From an uncultured Ruminococcus sp. (GTDB lineage: Bacteria > Bacillota > Clostridia > Oscillospirales > Ruminococcaceae): DNA of 64,000 nt. A program made the translations under genes and the position numbers. This document shows, piece after piece, positions 10,906-18,684 of the stretch. Location: NCBI GenBank assembly GCA_947624255.1, contig CANQJO010000007.1, forward strand, positions 1 through 64,000. Reading direction: 5' to 3'. The notes below the pieces were generated by a model that was given only the letters and a program-made list of their open reading frames with translations, did not search any database and had not been told where the DNA came from. Within the stretch, counting starts at the first letter, position 1; every line of letters starts with the position of its first letter.

Positions 10906-11925
10906 TCAGTTAAGTATCTCTCCGATGATGTCCGATGCAGTTTCAGCAGCTTTTTTCACAGAAATGTAGGGCGCAAGGATCTTCCTCGCCTGCCCACGTA
11001 TATCAGCGCTCAGCCTTGCACATAATACCACTTCTCCGTACATCTTTTTTATGTAGTTCCCGAATACGGTTATTTCGTGCATTCGTGAGAAGAGCAGTCT
11101 GCTGATGTAGAATTTCTCAAGTCTGATGACTGCCTCTCCGGCAAGCCCCGATCTCAGCATGGGAGGCTCAGAAACAAACAGGATACCTGCCTCAGGAATA
11201 TACAGATGCATAGGAGCGTGTTCAGAATCAACCGCTCTTGCTATCACAGCATCGTAACCCAATCGCTCTGCCTCCCTTGCGGCAGTCTTTACAAAAAGGC
11301 ACGATGCAGCAATGTAATCATCACACAGGCGGAATATTCTTGTTCCCTCCGGAAACTCCACAAACCGATAACCCGTACAAGTCAGAGCCGAGACCGGTCG
11401 GTATATGACACTCCCGATAGTCTCCTTAGCTGTAAGAAGCCCTTGTATCTTATCAGCCGCAAACTCCTTTAATCTGTCTCTTCTGAGAAGCTCTGTTCCT
11501 GATTTCACATACTCTCTGAGGAGGAGGTCTGAGATGCCTGTAAGATCACGTGCTTTCGCCATGTATGAACGGCTCTGTTCAAAGGCGTAACCGGCGATCT
11601 CTTCAACATGAGAGGCAGCTCCGACTATCACCTGTCTGATATCGAACGTCCGTGAATCCGGTTTTTCCGCACATCGGCTGTTATATCCATCCGCAATGAT
11701 GGTATTTATATCGGGAAGATACAGTGCGCACGGCATCTCACGCTCGAACGGAGAGTAATATGTATCTGAAGTCATTCCTGAAAGTATCTCACCTATAATA
11801 CGTATGATCCTGCCTTTCTCCGCAAGCTCACAACCTGCAATGTTATAGAGTCTCACTTCGGCAAATTCGTTGTATTTTCCGCAGCAAAAGCTGCTGTCCG
11901 TAAAAAAGCTCCTGTTATGTCTCAT
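10906..11925 (-). CDS. Uncharacterised protein resembling a two-repeat PRK06851-type ATPase without P-loops
   Basis: This 339-residue protein has no clear textbook family. From memory, its layout resembles the PRK06851 proteins of Clostridia, which carry two P-loop halves. The segment ALYLPDINTIIADGYN near residue 70 resembles the motif after the first P-loop there. The segment HLYIPEAGILFVSEPP near residue 240 matches the equivalent place in the second half. No GxxGxGKS/T motif is present in either half, so it is probably not an ATPase of the usual kind. No signal peptide or membrane segment is visible. It is monocistronic, upstream of rpoB and on the same strand, and ends before the hairpin at 10741-10775. 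The overlapping 64-residue ORF at 10712-10906 looks spurious. Confidence 0.5.
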   Translation of the reverse strand: MRHNRSFFTDSSFCCGKYNEFAEVRLYNIAGCELAEKGRIIRIIGEILSGMTSDTYYSPFEREMPCALYLPDINTIIADGYNSRCAEKPDSRTFDIRQVIVGAASHVEEIAGYAFEQSRSYMAKARDLTGISDLLLREYVKSGTELLRRDRLKEFAADKIQGLLTAKETIGSVIYRPVSALTCTGYRFVEFPEGTRIFRLCDDYIAASCLFVKTAAREAERLGYDAVIARAVDSEHAPMHLYIPEAGILFVSEPPMLRSGLAGEAVIRLEKFYISRLLFSRMHEITVFGNYIKKMYGEVVLCARLSADIRGQARKILAPYISVKKAAETASDIIGEILN

Positions 11926-12014
11926 GGGATCCTCCGCAAAAAAATTTCTACAGGCAAGCTCTTATACTAAGGCTGCCCGTATATATTATGCAGGCGGAGC
12001 TTGACAGGTTGCTG

Positions 12015-12058
12015 ATACCGATCCCTAAAAATCTATCATATTTTTTAGGGATCGGTAT
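12015..12058. repeat. Long perfect inverted repeat (17-bp arms)
   Basis: ATACCGATCCCTAAAAA at 12015-12031 is repeated inverted at 12042-12058, with a loop of about 10 bases. Neither side has a T-tract placed as in an intrinsic terminator. It lies between the small Asn/Ser-rich gene and the minus-strand gene at 11925, about 90 bases upstream of the latter, where an operator or leader structure could sit. Confidence 0.6.
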
Positions 12059-12094
12059 GAAAAAAAGCTGAGGACGCATAGGCGTCCTCGCTGC
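12059..12094 (-). terminator. Intrinsic terminator of the small Asn/Ser-rich gene
   Basis: The stem GAGGACGC/GCGTCCTC (12070-12077 with 12082-12089), extended by AGC/GCT pairs, is followed on the minus strand by seven T residues (12066-12060). It begins a few bases after the stop codon of the gene at 12101. Confidence 0.75.
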
Positions 12095-12100
12095 TTTTCG

Positions 12101-12247
12101 TTAGTCGTTGTCCGAATATGAATCGGAGCTGTTGTGATCTGAGTTGTTTGATGAATTGTTGGAGCTGTTAGAGCTGTTTGAATTCTTGCTGTCACTGCTC
12201 TTCTTGCTCTGTGACTGATCGTTCCGGTTGTTATTGTTCTTGCTCAT
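12101..12247 (-). CDS. Small Asn/Ser-rich hydrophilic protein, 48 residues
   Basis: This gene is too short for the ORF track. On the minus strand it starts with ATG after AAAGGTGAG at good spacing and encodes MSKNNNNRNDQSQSKKSSDS and a further 28 residues made almost only of Asn, Ser and Asp, ending SYSDND. It has no membrane segment, cysteine or hydrophobic core, so it is expected to be disordered. A proper terminator follows directly, and a strongly folded leader precedes it. Those flanks are why I believe the gene is real despite its low complexity. I know no function. Short Asn-rich proteins of this kind do occur in Clostridia. It stands alone, with GH13 upstream and the PRK06851-like gene downstream. 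Confidence 0.65.
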   Translation of the reverse strand: MSKNNNNRNDQSQSKKSSDSKNSNSSNSSNNSSNNSDHNSSDSYSDND

Positions 12248-12375
12248 GATAACTCACCTTTCTCCGCACTACGGTACGATCCATGCTGTACTCTGTAGTG
12301 CGGATAACAGGACAGCCGTCGATATATACCGTCAGGGCAAAGGATCTTTCCCTGTAACAGTATTATTGACGGCTG
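12248..12375 (-). promoter_or_regulatory. Structured leader upstream of the small Asn/Ser-rich gene
   Basis: The minus-strand sequence before the ATG folds into several hairpins. One is CCGCACTAC/GTAGTGCGG (about 12264-12303), ending just before the ribosome site. Another is CAGGG-AAAG/CTTT-CCCTG. A long-range AGCCGTC/GACGGCT pair (about 12311-12372) encloses the latter, and a second GACGG copy offers an alternative partner. This resembles a regulated 5' leader, but it matches no riboswitch class I know. No convincing -35/-10 pair was found upstream. Confidence 0.4.
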
Positions 12376-12492
12376 ATAATGTTTTTATTCAAAAAATTTT
12401 TGAAAGAAGATGTCGATCGGCAAAAATCCGATAAAGCTGCCATGAGCCTCTGCCATATGACCTTTTCTGCGGAGCCGGGTGTTCACAGAGGC

Positions 12493-14079
12493 TCAGTCGA
12501 TCCTTACGAATCTTCTGACATCGCCTGCTTTTCCGATGAACATTGTCTTAGGTCTTGCCCAGACAGTATCATCTTTCAGCGATCTGTAAATGACCAGCTC
12601 CTCCATTGATTCACTATGTCTTGCAACGGCAGTGACCTCATATTCGCCGCCTTTGAAGTGACGGTATTTTCCGCCTATAACGACCTCTGTGTCAACGTCC
12701 TGAATTACATTTTCCTCATCGCCGGGCTCGTTGTTCACGATGTCATCAGATACGATTATCATTGCCGAATACGGAGGCATCTTCACCGATGCCGTACCGT
12801 TCTCAATATTTATCTGCTTCACACCAATGACATCTACCAGCGCAGGAAGATGCGTTCCGAACCGCAGATCGTACTCATAGTCAGCAAGGTTAAGTGCAAC
12901 ATAAACGATCTGATCGCCTGACTGTTTCTTGAACAGGAGCTGCTGATTTGTTATGATGATCCTCTCATAGCTTCCGGTGCGCAGTGCCGGATATGCTCTG
13001 TAAACACGTCCCAGCTTGACGATGTGTCTGTAAAGCTGAACGTTCTCCCTCTCCATATCGGCAAGGTGCAGACAAGGACGAAGATTATCATCGGAGTTAT
13101 TCTCTTTTCTGCCGTGTATGCCGTACTCACTGCCATAATAAACGGAGGGGATCCCCGGCATCGTGTACATCAGCGTATAAACAAGCGGCAAATGTGCCTG
13201 ATTGTTCAGCGTGCTTGCAAGGCGGTTCACATCATGGTTATCCACAAAATTGTAGAGGTTGATACCTCTGTAGATACCGCCGTTCGCACCCGACTGACGA
13301 TTTATAGAGTAGTCTATCTCGAAATAATTCTTGTCATTGTGAGAGGAGTAAAGTCCCTTATAGCATTCATAGTTTGTAACACTGTCAAGCATTTCCGGGT
13401 TTGCCCAACGGTTATAGTCTCCGTGGATTATTTCGCCCATGAGCCAGAAATCACGCTTTTTGCCCTTGCAGAAGCTCCTTATTCTCTTGAAGAAATCAAA
13501 ATCTATGCAGTCGGCAGCATCAAAGCGTATGCCGTCTATGCCGAAAGATTCTATCCAGTAATTGACAGCATCTATCAGATGATCGCACACTCCCACATTC
13601 CGGAGGTTGAGCTTAACAAGATTATAGTGACCGTTCCAGCCCTCATACCAGAAAGGATCGCCGTAGGGGCTTTGTCCGCCGAAATTGAGGTTTTGGAACC
13701 AATCACAGTATCCCGAGCCCTGTCCCTTTTCCTGAACGTCAACAAATTGGGGGAATTTTCTTCCCACGTGATTGAAAACGCCGTCAAGAATGACTCTTAT
13801 GCCGTTTTCATGAAGCTTGTCGCAGATGAATCTGAAAGAGTTATTATCTCCAAGTCTTCGGTCGATCATTTTGTAGTCGATAGTATCATAGCCGTGTTCA
13901 ACGGACTCGAAGACAGGTCCGAAGTAAACAGCGTCAACATTCATCTCTTTGAAGTGAGGTATCCAGTCCAGCACCTTGTCAAGACGGTAAGCGACATCTC
14001 CACCATCGTTGAATTTAGGTGCGCCGCAGAAACCTAAAGGATAAATGTGGTAAACAATAGCGTTATCATACCAATTCAT
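12493..14079 (-). CDS. GH13 alpha-amylase family glycosidase with C-terminal DUF1653 domain
   Basis: This is a cytoplasmic (no signal peptide) alpha-glucan-active enzyme, 528 residues. The GH13 barrel signatures are present: DGVFNHVG near 99, the nucleophile Asp187 in GIRFDAAD, the acid/base Glu216 in FWLMGEIIHG, and Asp283 in FVDNHD. A GH13 C-terminal beta domain follows. The last 60 residues (469-528, GKYRHFKGGEYEVTAVARHS...VWARP..MF) match the small DUF1653 domain, normally a stand-alone protein, so this is a fusion. Substrate is likely maltodextrin or a branched oligosaccharide; a more exact activity cannot be read from sequence. It lies 37 bp downstream of the HD gene in a two-gene operon. 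A GAGCCTCTG inverted repeat overlaps its stop codon. Confidence 0.9.
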   Translation of the reverse strand: MNWYDNAIVYHIYPLGFCGAPKFNDGGDVAYRLDKVLDWIPHFKEMNVDAVYFGPVFESVEHGYDTIDYKMIDRRLGDNNSFRFICDKLHENGIRVILDGVFNHVGRKFPQFVDVQEKGQGSGYCDWFQNLNFGGQSPYGDPFWYEGWNGHYNLVKLNLRNVGVCDHLIDAVNYWIESFGIDGIRFDAADCIDFDFFKRIRSFCKGKKRDFWLMGEIIHGDYNRWANPEMLDSVTNYECYKGLYSSHNDKNYFEIDYSINRQSGANGGIYRGINLYNFVDNHDVNRLASTLNNQAHLPLVYTLMYTMPGIPSVYYGSEYGIHGRKENNSDDNLRPCLHLADMERENVQLYRHIVKLGRVYRAYPALRTGSYERIIITNQQLLFKKQSGDQIVYVALNLADYEYDLRFGTHLPALVDVIGVKQINIENGTASVKMPPYSAMIIVSDDIVNNEPGDEENVIQDVDTEVVIGGKYRHFKGGEYEVTAVARHSESMEELVIYRSLKDDTVWARPKTMFIGKAGDVRRFVRID

Positions 14080-14116
14080 AGCTTTTTCCTTTCATACCGT
14101 CCGAAGACGGTCACAA

Positions 14117-14710
14117 TTATTTTCTGCTTCCCTCAAGATAATAGGAAGCCTCCATATCAGCAACATTCAATGCCAGTGCAAGCGGATAGAGTTCAAGGGC
14201 TTTTCCGATAGAATTTTTATCCTCAATGCCGGAAAATCCCATATGATAGCGTATAGCGAAAGCTTCATCACGGGTAAGTCTGCTTTCACCGTAAAAGAAT
14301 CCCGAAAGTATGTAGACGGATTTCTCACCGTGGCCGTACGGAAGAGTGTCATTGACGACATAGCAGGGATATTTCTCCCATTCTCCCTTATCATTTTTTC
14401 TGTTTCGGTACTCAACGGAGTAATAGCCGATCTTGCACACATCATGGAGCAGTGCCACCAGTGCGATAGTTTCGTCCGAATAATCCATACCGTAAACCTC
14501 TTTGGTCCTCGGACGTGAAAGATAATCCTTCAGGCAGTGGTAGACGTTTACACTGTGCTGAACAAGTCCTCCCTCGGAAGCTCCGTGATAGCGTGTGCTT
14601 GCCGGTGCGGTAAAGAAATCGCTTTTCATCAGAAAGTCAAGGCACTTATCAGCACCTGCACGAGTGATATTTTCGTTATATATGGTCAGAAATTCATCTT
14701 TTGCCGTCAT
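14117..14710 (-). CDS. HD-domain phosphohydrolase
   Basis: This 197-residue cytoplasmic protein belongs to the HD superfamily of metal-dependent phosphohydrolases. The metal ligands are visible as His52 (VQHSVNVYHCL), the His-Asp pair at 89-90 (LLHDVCK), and downstream His residues in GHGEKS and RYHMG. Such proteins hydrolyse nucleotides or related phosphoesters; the substrate is unknown here. It is the first gene of an operon with the GH13 enzyme. Its promoter (TTGACA-17-TATAAT) lies at 14794-14766, opposite the GH9 promoter. Confidence 0.85.
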   Translation of the reverse strand: MTAKDEFLTIYNENITRAGADKCLDFLMKSDFFTAPASTRYHGASEGGLVQHSVNVYHCLKDYLSRPRTKEVYGMDYSDETIALVALLHDVCKIGYYSVEYRNRKNDKGEWEKYPCYVVNDTLPYGHGEKSVYILSGFFYGESRLTRDEAFAIRYHMGFSGIEDKNSIGKALELYPLALALNVADMEASYYLEGSRK

Positions 14711-14765
14711 GGAGCGCTCCTATCCCGGAGGCATATGCTCCGAAAAAATATCCTGTAATAATTTG

Positions 14766-14794
14766 ATTATACCACAAAAGAAAGCATATGTCAA
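14766..14794 (-). promoter_or_regulatory. Consensus promoter of the HD/GH13 operon
   Basis: On the minus strand TTGACA (14794-14789), a 17-base spacer and TATAAT (14771-14766) are a perfect match. The predicted start is near 14759, about 50 nt before the HD-gene ATG. Confidence 0.85.
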
Positions 14795-14868
14795 GCAATA
14801 TTTTTGTGAAAAATGCTCTTTTTCTGATTGCAAGAGACGGAATTCTTTTTTTCAGCGCCCGAATCCTC

Positions 14869-14897
14869 TTGACAATGCCCGAAAAAAGGTGTAATAT
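14869..14897 (+). promoter_or_regulatory. Promoter of the GH9 cellulase gene, with 5' leader hairpin
   Basis: TTGACA (14869-14874), 17 bases and TAATAT (14892-14897) lie about 75 nt upstream of the GH9 start. The leader contains a 10-bp stem (ACAGCAGGCA at 14911-14920 with TGTCTGCTGT at 14939-14948, one G-U pair) close to the expected RNA 5' end. Confidence 0.8.
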
Positions 14898-14987
14898 TAA
14901 ATCGTATCGTACAGCAGGCAAAAATATCCTCTCATATCTGTCTGCTGTTGTTTATGAGATCATTATTATAAGGAGTTTATGATCTTT

Positions 14988-17738
14988 ATGAGAAGAATGA
15001 AATGTTTCAGAAACAAAGCCCTGTCAGCTATGGCTGCTGCTGTCGCAGCATCGGGAGTGCTGCTGCCGTCTGCAATACCGCTCGCTCCGGTAAATGCAGG
15101 TCAGCAGCTCGGTCAGACCAATTTTGACGATGGTGTCGGTCTGCCGTGGCATATCGTTGAATCCGCTCCCGCTGAAATGGAATTCGATATAAGCAACGGT
15201 GTCTACAAGGTCACCATAGTTGATCCCGGCGGAGCTTCAAACGGCGGTGAGGACAGGTGGGATTGTCAGTTCCGCCACAGAGGACTGAAGATCGTTGCAG
15301 GTCATCAGTATCACGTAGCTTACGAGATAACGGCAACCAACAGCGGTAAATATTATACGAAAATAGGCAATCTTGACGGCGATGTGGAAATATGGCACAA
15401 TATGTCCACCAATGAGGGCGACTTCGGCAATAACTGGGATCCCATTCCCATAAATGCCAACGAGACTAAAAAGGTGGATCTCACCTTTACTGCCTCCCAA
15501 TCCCTTGACGTTGCAGAGTGGGCTTTCCACCTTGGCGGAGACGGCGAGTACACTCCCGGAGGCTGCTTCCCGTCCGGAACAGTCATCACCTTTGACAATA
15601 TGTCTCTGGAGGATCTCACCGGCGATGAAAATGACTATATCGCTCCCGAAGAGTGGCAGCGTGCCGATATCATCACAAATCAGGTGGGATATTTCCCCGA
15701 CCGTGCAAAACGTGCCACCATGCTTTGCAGCGATGATGAGGGCGTTGACTTTGAGCTTATCGACTCCTCCGGAAACTCCGTTTACTCCGGCACAAGCACT
15801 CCTTTCGGCAGCGATGAGGATTCGGAGGACAATGTCCACATAATAGATTTTTCCGACTTCAACGACAGCGGAACATTCATCATAAAAGCTGATAACGGTG
15901 CTGAGAGCCGTGAATTCCCCATAGGCGATACATCGGTATATTCAAGCCTCCTCTATGACTCGCTGAATTACTTCTATCAGAACAGGAGCGGCATCGAGAT
16001 CGAAAGTGATTACATAACCTCCGGCGATAAAAACGCTCTTGCACGTGCTGCCGGACACCCCTCCGACATGGCAGAGATACAGCAGGTCTGGGGCTACAGC
16101 GGCAGCAGCGGCTCGATAGATGTTACAGGCGGCTGGTATGATGCAGGCGATCACGGAAAATATGTGGTCAACGGCGGATTCTCGCTGTGGCTCATGCAGA
16201 ATCAGTACGAAACAGCGGTAAAATTCGGCTTTGATGATGCCTACGCTGACGGTACGATGTATCTCCCCGAAAACAGCAACGGTTATCCCGATATTCTGGA
16301 CGAGGCACGCTGGGAAATGGAATGGATGCTCAAAATGATCGTGGACAGCGGCGATTATCAGGGTATGGCTTACCACAAGGCTCATGACGAGAAGTGGACT
16401 GCACTGGGCATCGCTCCTGCTGATGACGAAATGAAACGTATCGTAAAGCCTCCCACAACGGCTGCAACTCTGAATCTTGCAGCCTGTGCCGCTCAGGCAT
16501 CAAGGCTCTGGAAAGATATCGACAGCGACTTTGCAAAGACTTGCCTTGAAGCGGCGGAAAATGCCTACGAGGCGGCGAAAAAGCATCCCGATATGTACGC
16601 TCCTCTTGACGAATCCATCGGCGGCGGAGCTTACGGCGATACTGACGTTGATGATGAATTCTACTGGGCTACCTGTGAGCTTTTCCTCGCTACCGGTGAT
16701 GACTCCTATTATGACGATGCAAGAAATTCAAACTTTTTCCTTGAAGTCCCCACCGTTCTTGGCGGCGGCGAGAGTGTTGACACTGTGGGAAGCTTCGACT
16801 GGGGAAACACTGCGGCTCTCGGAACGTTCAGCCTTGCATTGAATGATGATGCTGTTGACAGCGGCGATCACGATACTATCGTTGAGAATATCACCTCGGC
16901 ATCACAGCACTACATAGAGCTTGAACAAAATCAGGGTTACGGCGTTCCCTACGGACAAAGCACGCTCAGCTATAATGACAGCGACAAGGGCTATATCTGG
17001 GGTTCTAACTCATTTGTAGCCGATAACTCCATAGTAATGGCGTATGCTTACCTCCTTACCGGAGATGATACGGCTCTTGACGGTGCTGTCGGCGGAATGG
17101 ATTATCTCATGGGACGAAATGCCATGGACTATTCCTATGTTACGGGATATGGTACTCATGCTATAGAAAATCCCCACCACAGATTCTGGGCAAATCAAGT
17201 GGATGCCTCATTCCCGAAAGCTCCATGCGGTGTAATGTCGGGAGGTCCGAACTCCGGTATGCAGGATCCGTGGGTACAGGGCTCAGGCTGGAAAAAAGGT
17301 ACGATCGCTCCCCAGAAATGCTATATGGACAACATCGAAGCATGGTCGGTCAACGAGTGTACTATCAACTGGAATGCATCACTTGCGTGGCTCACGGGAT
17401 TTATAGCTCAGGAAAACGGAGGCATTGTGATCGGCAGCACCGGCTCATCAACAGGTGCTGAAAATAATGGCGGTGAGGGACTTCCCAATAAAGCTCCGGT
17501 AAACAATGACGATGACAATGAGACTGTAACAAAACCGAAAACGACCTCCTCCGATAAGGACAGCAATACTGAAAGATCTGACAAAAGTTCAACAAGCAAT
17601 TTTGGTATTATTGCTTTGATCGCAGGTGCGGCTGTTGCAGCACTGATCTCCATTGAGCTTTTTGTGTATAAGATAATCAAGCTGAAAAATAACGGCGGCG
17701 GAAACGGAAACTCCGACAACAAAGACGGCAAGGCTTAG
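14988..17738 (+). CDS. Membrane-anchored GH9 cellulase with N-terminal CBM4-like domain
   Basis: This is an extracellular endoglucanase-type enzyme. An export signal (MRRMKCFRNKALSAMAAAVAASGVLLPSA) is followed by a CBM4_9-like beta-sandwich (about residues 40-215), an Ig-like CelD_N domain, and the GH9 barrel. Catalytic signatures are DAGDHGKYV (Asp pair that activates water) and SVNECTINWN (proton-donor Glu, about residue 790). The C-terminus has a Ser/Thr/charged linker, a transmembrane helix (IIALIAGAAVAALISIELFVY) and a short basic tail. It is therefore tethered to the membrane and has no dockerin. I prefer the ATG at 14988 over the track start at 14979, which lies only 3 bases from the AGGAG site. 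The gene is monocistronic with its own promoter and terminator. Confidence 0.93.
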   Translation: MRRMKCFRNKALSAMAAAVAASGVLLPSAIPLAPVNAGQQLGQTNFDDGVGLPWHIVESAPAEMEFDISNGVYKVTIVDPGGASNGGEDRWDCQFRHRGLKIVAGHQYHVAYEITATNSGKYYTKIGNLDGDVEIWHNMSTNEGDFGNNWDPIPINANETKKVDLTFTASQSLDVAEWAFHLGGDGEYTPGGCFPSGTVITFDNMSLEDLTGDENDYIAPEEWQRADIITNQVGYFPDRAKRATMLCSDDEGVDFELIDSSGNSVYSGTSTPFGSDEDSEDNVHIIDFSDFNDSGTFIIKADNGAESREFPIGDTSVYSSLLYDSLNYFYQNRSGIEIESDYITSGDKNALARAAGHPSDMAEIQQVWGYSGSSGSIDVTGGWYDAGDHGKYVVNGGFSLWLMQNQYETAVKFGFDDAYADGTMYLPENSNGYPDILDEARWEMEWMLKMIVDSGDYQGMAYHKAHDEKWTALGIAPADDEMKRIVKPPTTAATLNLAACAAQASRLWKDIDSDFAKTCLEAAENAYEAAKKHPDMYAPLDESIGGGAYGDTDVDDEFYWATCELFLATGDDSYYDDARNSNFFLEVPTVLGGGESVDTVGSFDWGNTAALGTFSLALNDDAVDSGDHDTIVENITSASQHYIELEQNQGYGVPYGQSTLSYNDSDKGYIWGSNSFVADNSIVMAYAYLLTGDDTALDGAVGGMDYLMGRNAMDYSYVTGYGTHAIENPHHRFWANQVDASFPKAPCGVMSGGPNSGMQDPWVQGSGWKKGTIAPQKCYMDNIEAWSVNECTINWNASLAWLTGFIAQENGGIVIGSTGSSTGAENNGGEGLPNKAPVNNDDDNETVTKPKTTSSDKDSNTERSDKSSTSNFGIIALIAGAAVAALISIELFVYKIIKLKNNGGGNGNSDNKDGKA

Positions 17739-17751
17739 AGAGAGCAATATA

Positions 17752-17785
17752 AAAAGGCATGACTTCATTTGTCATGCCTTTTGTT
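17752..17785. terminator. Shared terminator of GH9 and AraC genes
   Basis: The 12-bp stem AAAAGGCATGAC/GTCATGCCTTTT (17752-17763 with 17771-17782) has T-runs on both strands. It sits between two convergent genes. Confidence 0.85.
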
Positions 17786-17792
17786 CAAGTAT

Positions 17793-18656
17793 TTACAGAT
17801 GTACAGCGTACAGCTTTTTGAAATCAGAGGGCGTACAGTGCTTGACCTCCTTAAATATCCTGTTGAACGTTGTGAGACTCCTGAATCCGGAGCGCATCGC
17901 TACCTCTGTTATAGGAATACCCGGCTCCAGCAAAAGAAGCTCCGCAGCCTTTGTACGGCGGGCATTTATGTACTGCAAATATGAGACTGAATTGTATTGC
18001 TTGAATATTCTCGAAAAGTGGTATTTACTGTAGCCTGCCACGTAAGCAAGTTCTTCAAGAGTGATATCGTTCATATAGTTGCTGTCGATATATTTCATGA
18101 CAATGCCGAATTTTTCGCTGTATTCACTTATTTTTTCATCATCACAGTCAAGAGCGGCTTTCCTTTGTTCAAGCTGAAACTCCCTCAGCGCTGTGAAAAG
18201 CTCGATCATGCGGGAGTATATCCTGACATCAGCAAGCTCTGACTTTGAATTGTACAGAGACTGTATCTCACGGATCGTCTTCTTCGCCAGAACATGAAGC
18301 TCCTTGTCCATAGCCGAATTTATCAGCACAGGAGCTGTCAGTGATCTCATAAGAGGTTCAAGGACAGAGACATCTCCCAGAATACTGTTGTCGCATTGCA
18401 GAATAAGTCTTCTTCCCGGCTTAGCCGGCATACTGTGAAGCTCTCCCGGAGGAACGATAAGCACATCATTTTCGGGAATATGATAGTCCGATCCGCTGAC
18501 ATTCACTATGTATTCATTTTTCAGAGGCATAAGAAGCTCTACCGCATTATGCCAGTGTACGGGATATGCTTCATTGTCATGATTATCATAAAGCATTATG
18601 TACTTTTTTTCGTCATACTCTATAGTCTCATATTCACCTGAAAGATTCTTTATCAT
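17793..18656 (-). CDS. AraC-family transcriptional regulator with cupin-like sensor domain
   Basis: This 287-residue regulator has an N-terminal cupin-like half (VHWHNAVELLMPL, PENDVLIVPPGELHSM) that probably binds a sugar. The C-terminal double helix-turn-helix covers about residues 185-285 (ITLEELAYVAGYSKYHFSRIFKQ and ITEVAMRSGFRSLTTFNRIFKE), typical of AraC/XylS DNA-binding domains. It follows the PP2C-like gene by 28 bases on the same strand and has its own GGGGGATGAGGT ribosome site, so it may be the last gene of that operon. It is convergent with the GH9 cellulase, but nothing in the sequence proves that it controls that gene. Confidence 0.88.
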   Translation of the reverse strand: MIKNLSGEYETIEYDEKKYIMLYDNHDNEAYPVHWHNAVELLMPLKNEYIVNVSGSDYHIPENDVLIVPPGELHSMPAKPGRRLILQCDNSILGDVSVLEPLMRSLTAPVLINSAMDKELHVLAKKTIREIQSLYNSKSELADVRIYSRMIELFTALREFQLEQRKAALDCDDEKISEYSEKFGIVMKYIDSNYMNDITLEELAYVAGYSKYHFSRIFKQYNSVSYLQYINARRTKAAELLLLEPGIPITEVAMRSGFRSLTTFNRIFKEVKHCTPSDFKKLYAVHL

Positions 18657-18684
18657 ACCTCATCCCCCACTCAAAGTCCGCCGG

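Noticed and set aside
10712-10906. 64-residue minus-strand ORF between the PRK06851-like gene and rpoB
   Set aside because: It overlaps the hairpin and the rpoB promoter and has no ribosome site or recognisable sequence.
13024-14037. 337-residue plus-strand ORF opposite the GH13 gene
   Set aside because: It is an antisense shadow; the GH13 protein on the other strand has full catalytic motifs.
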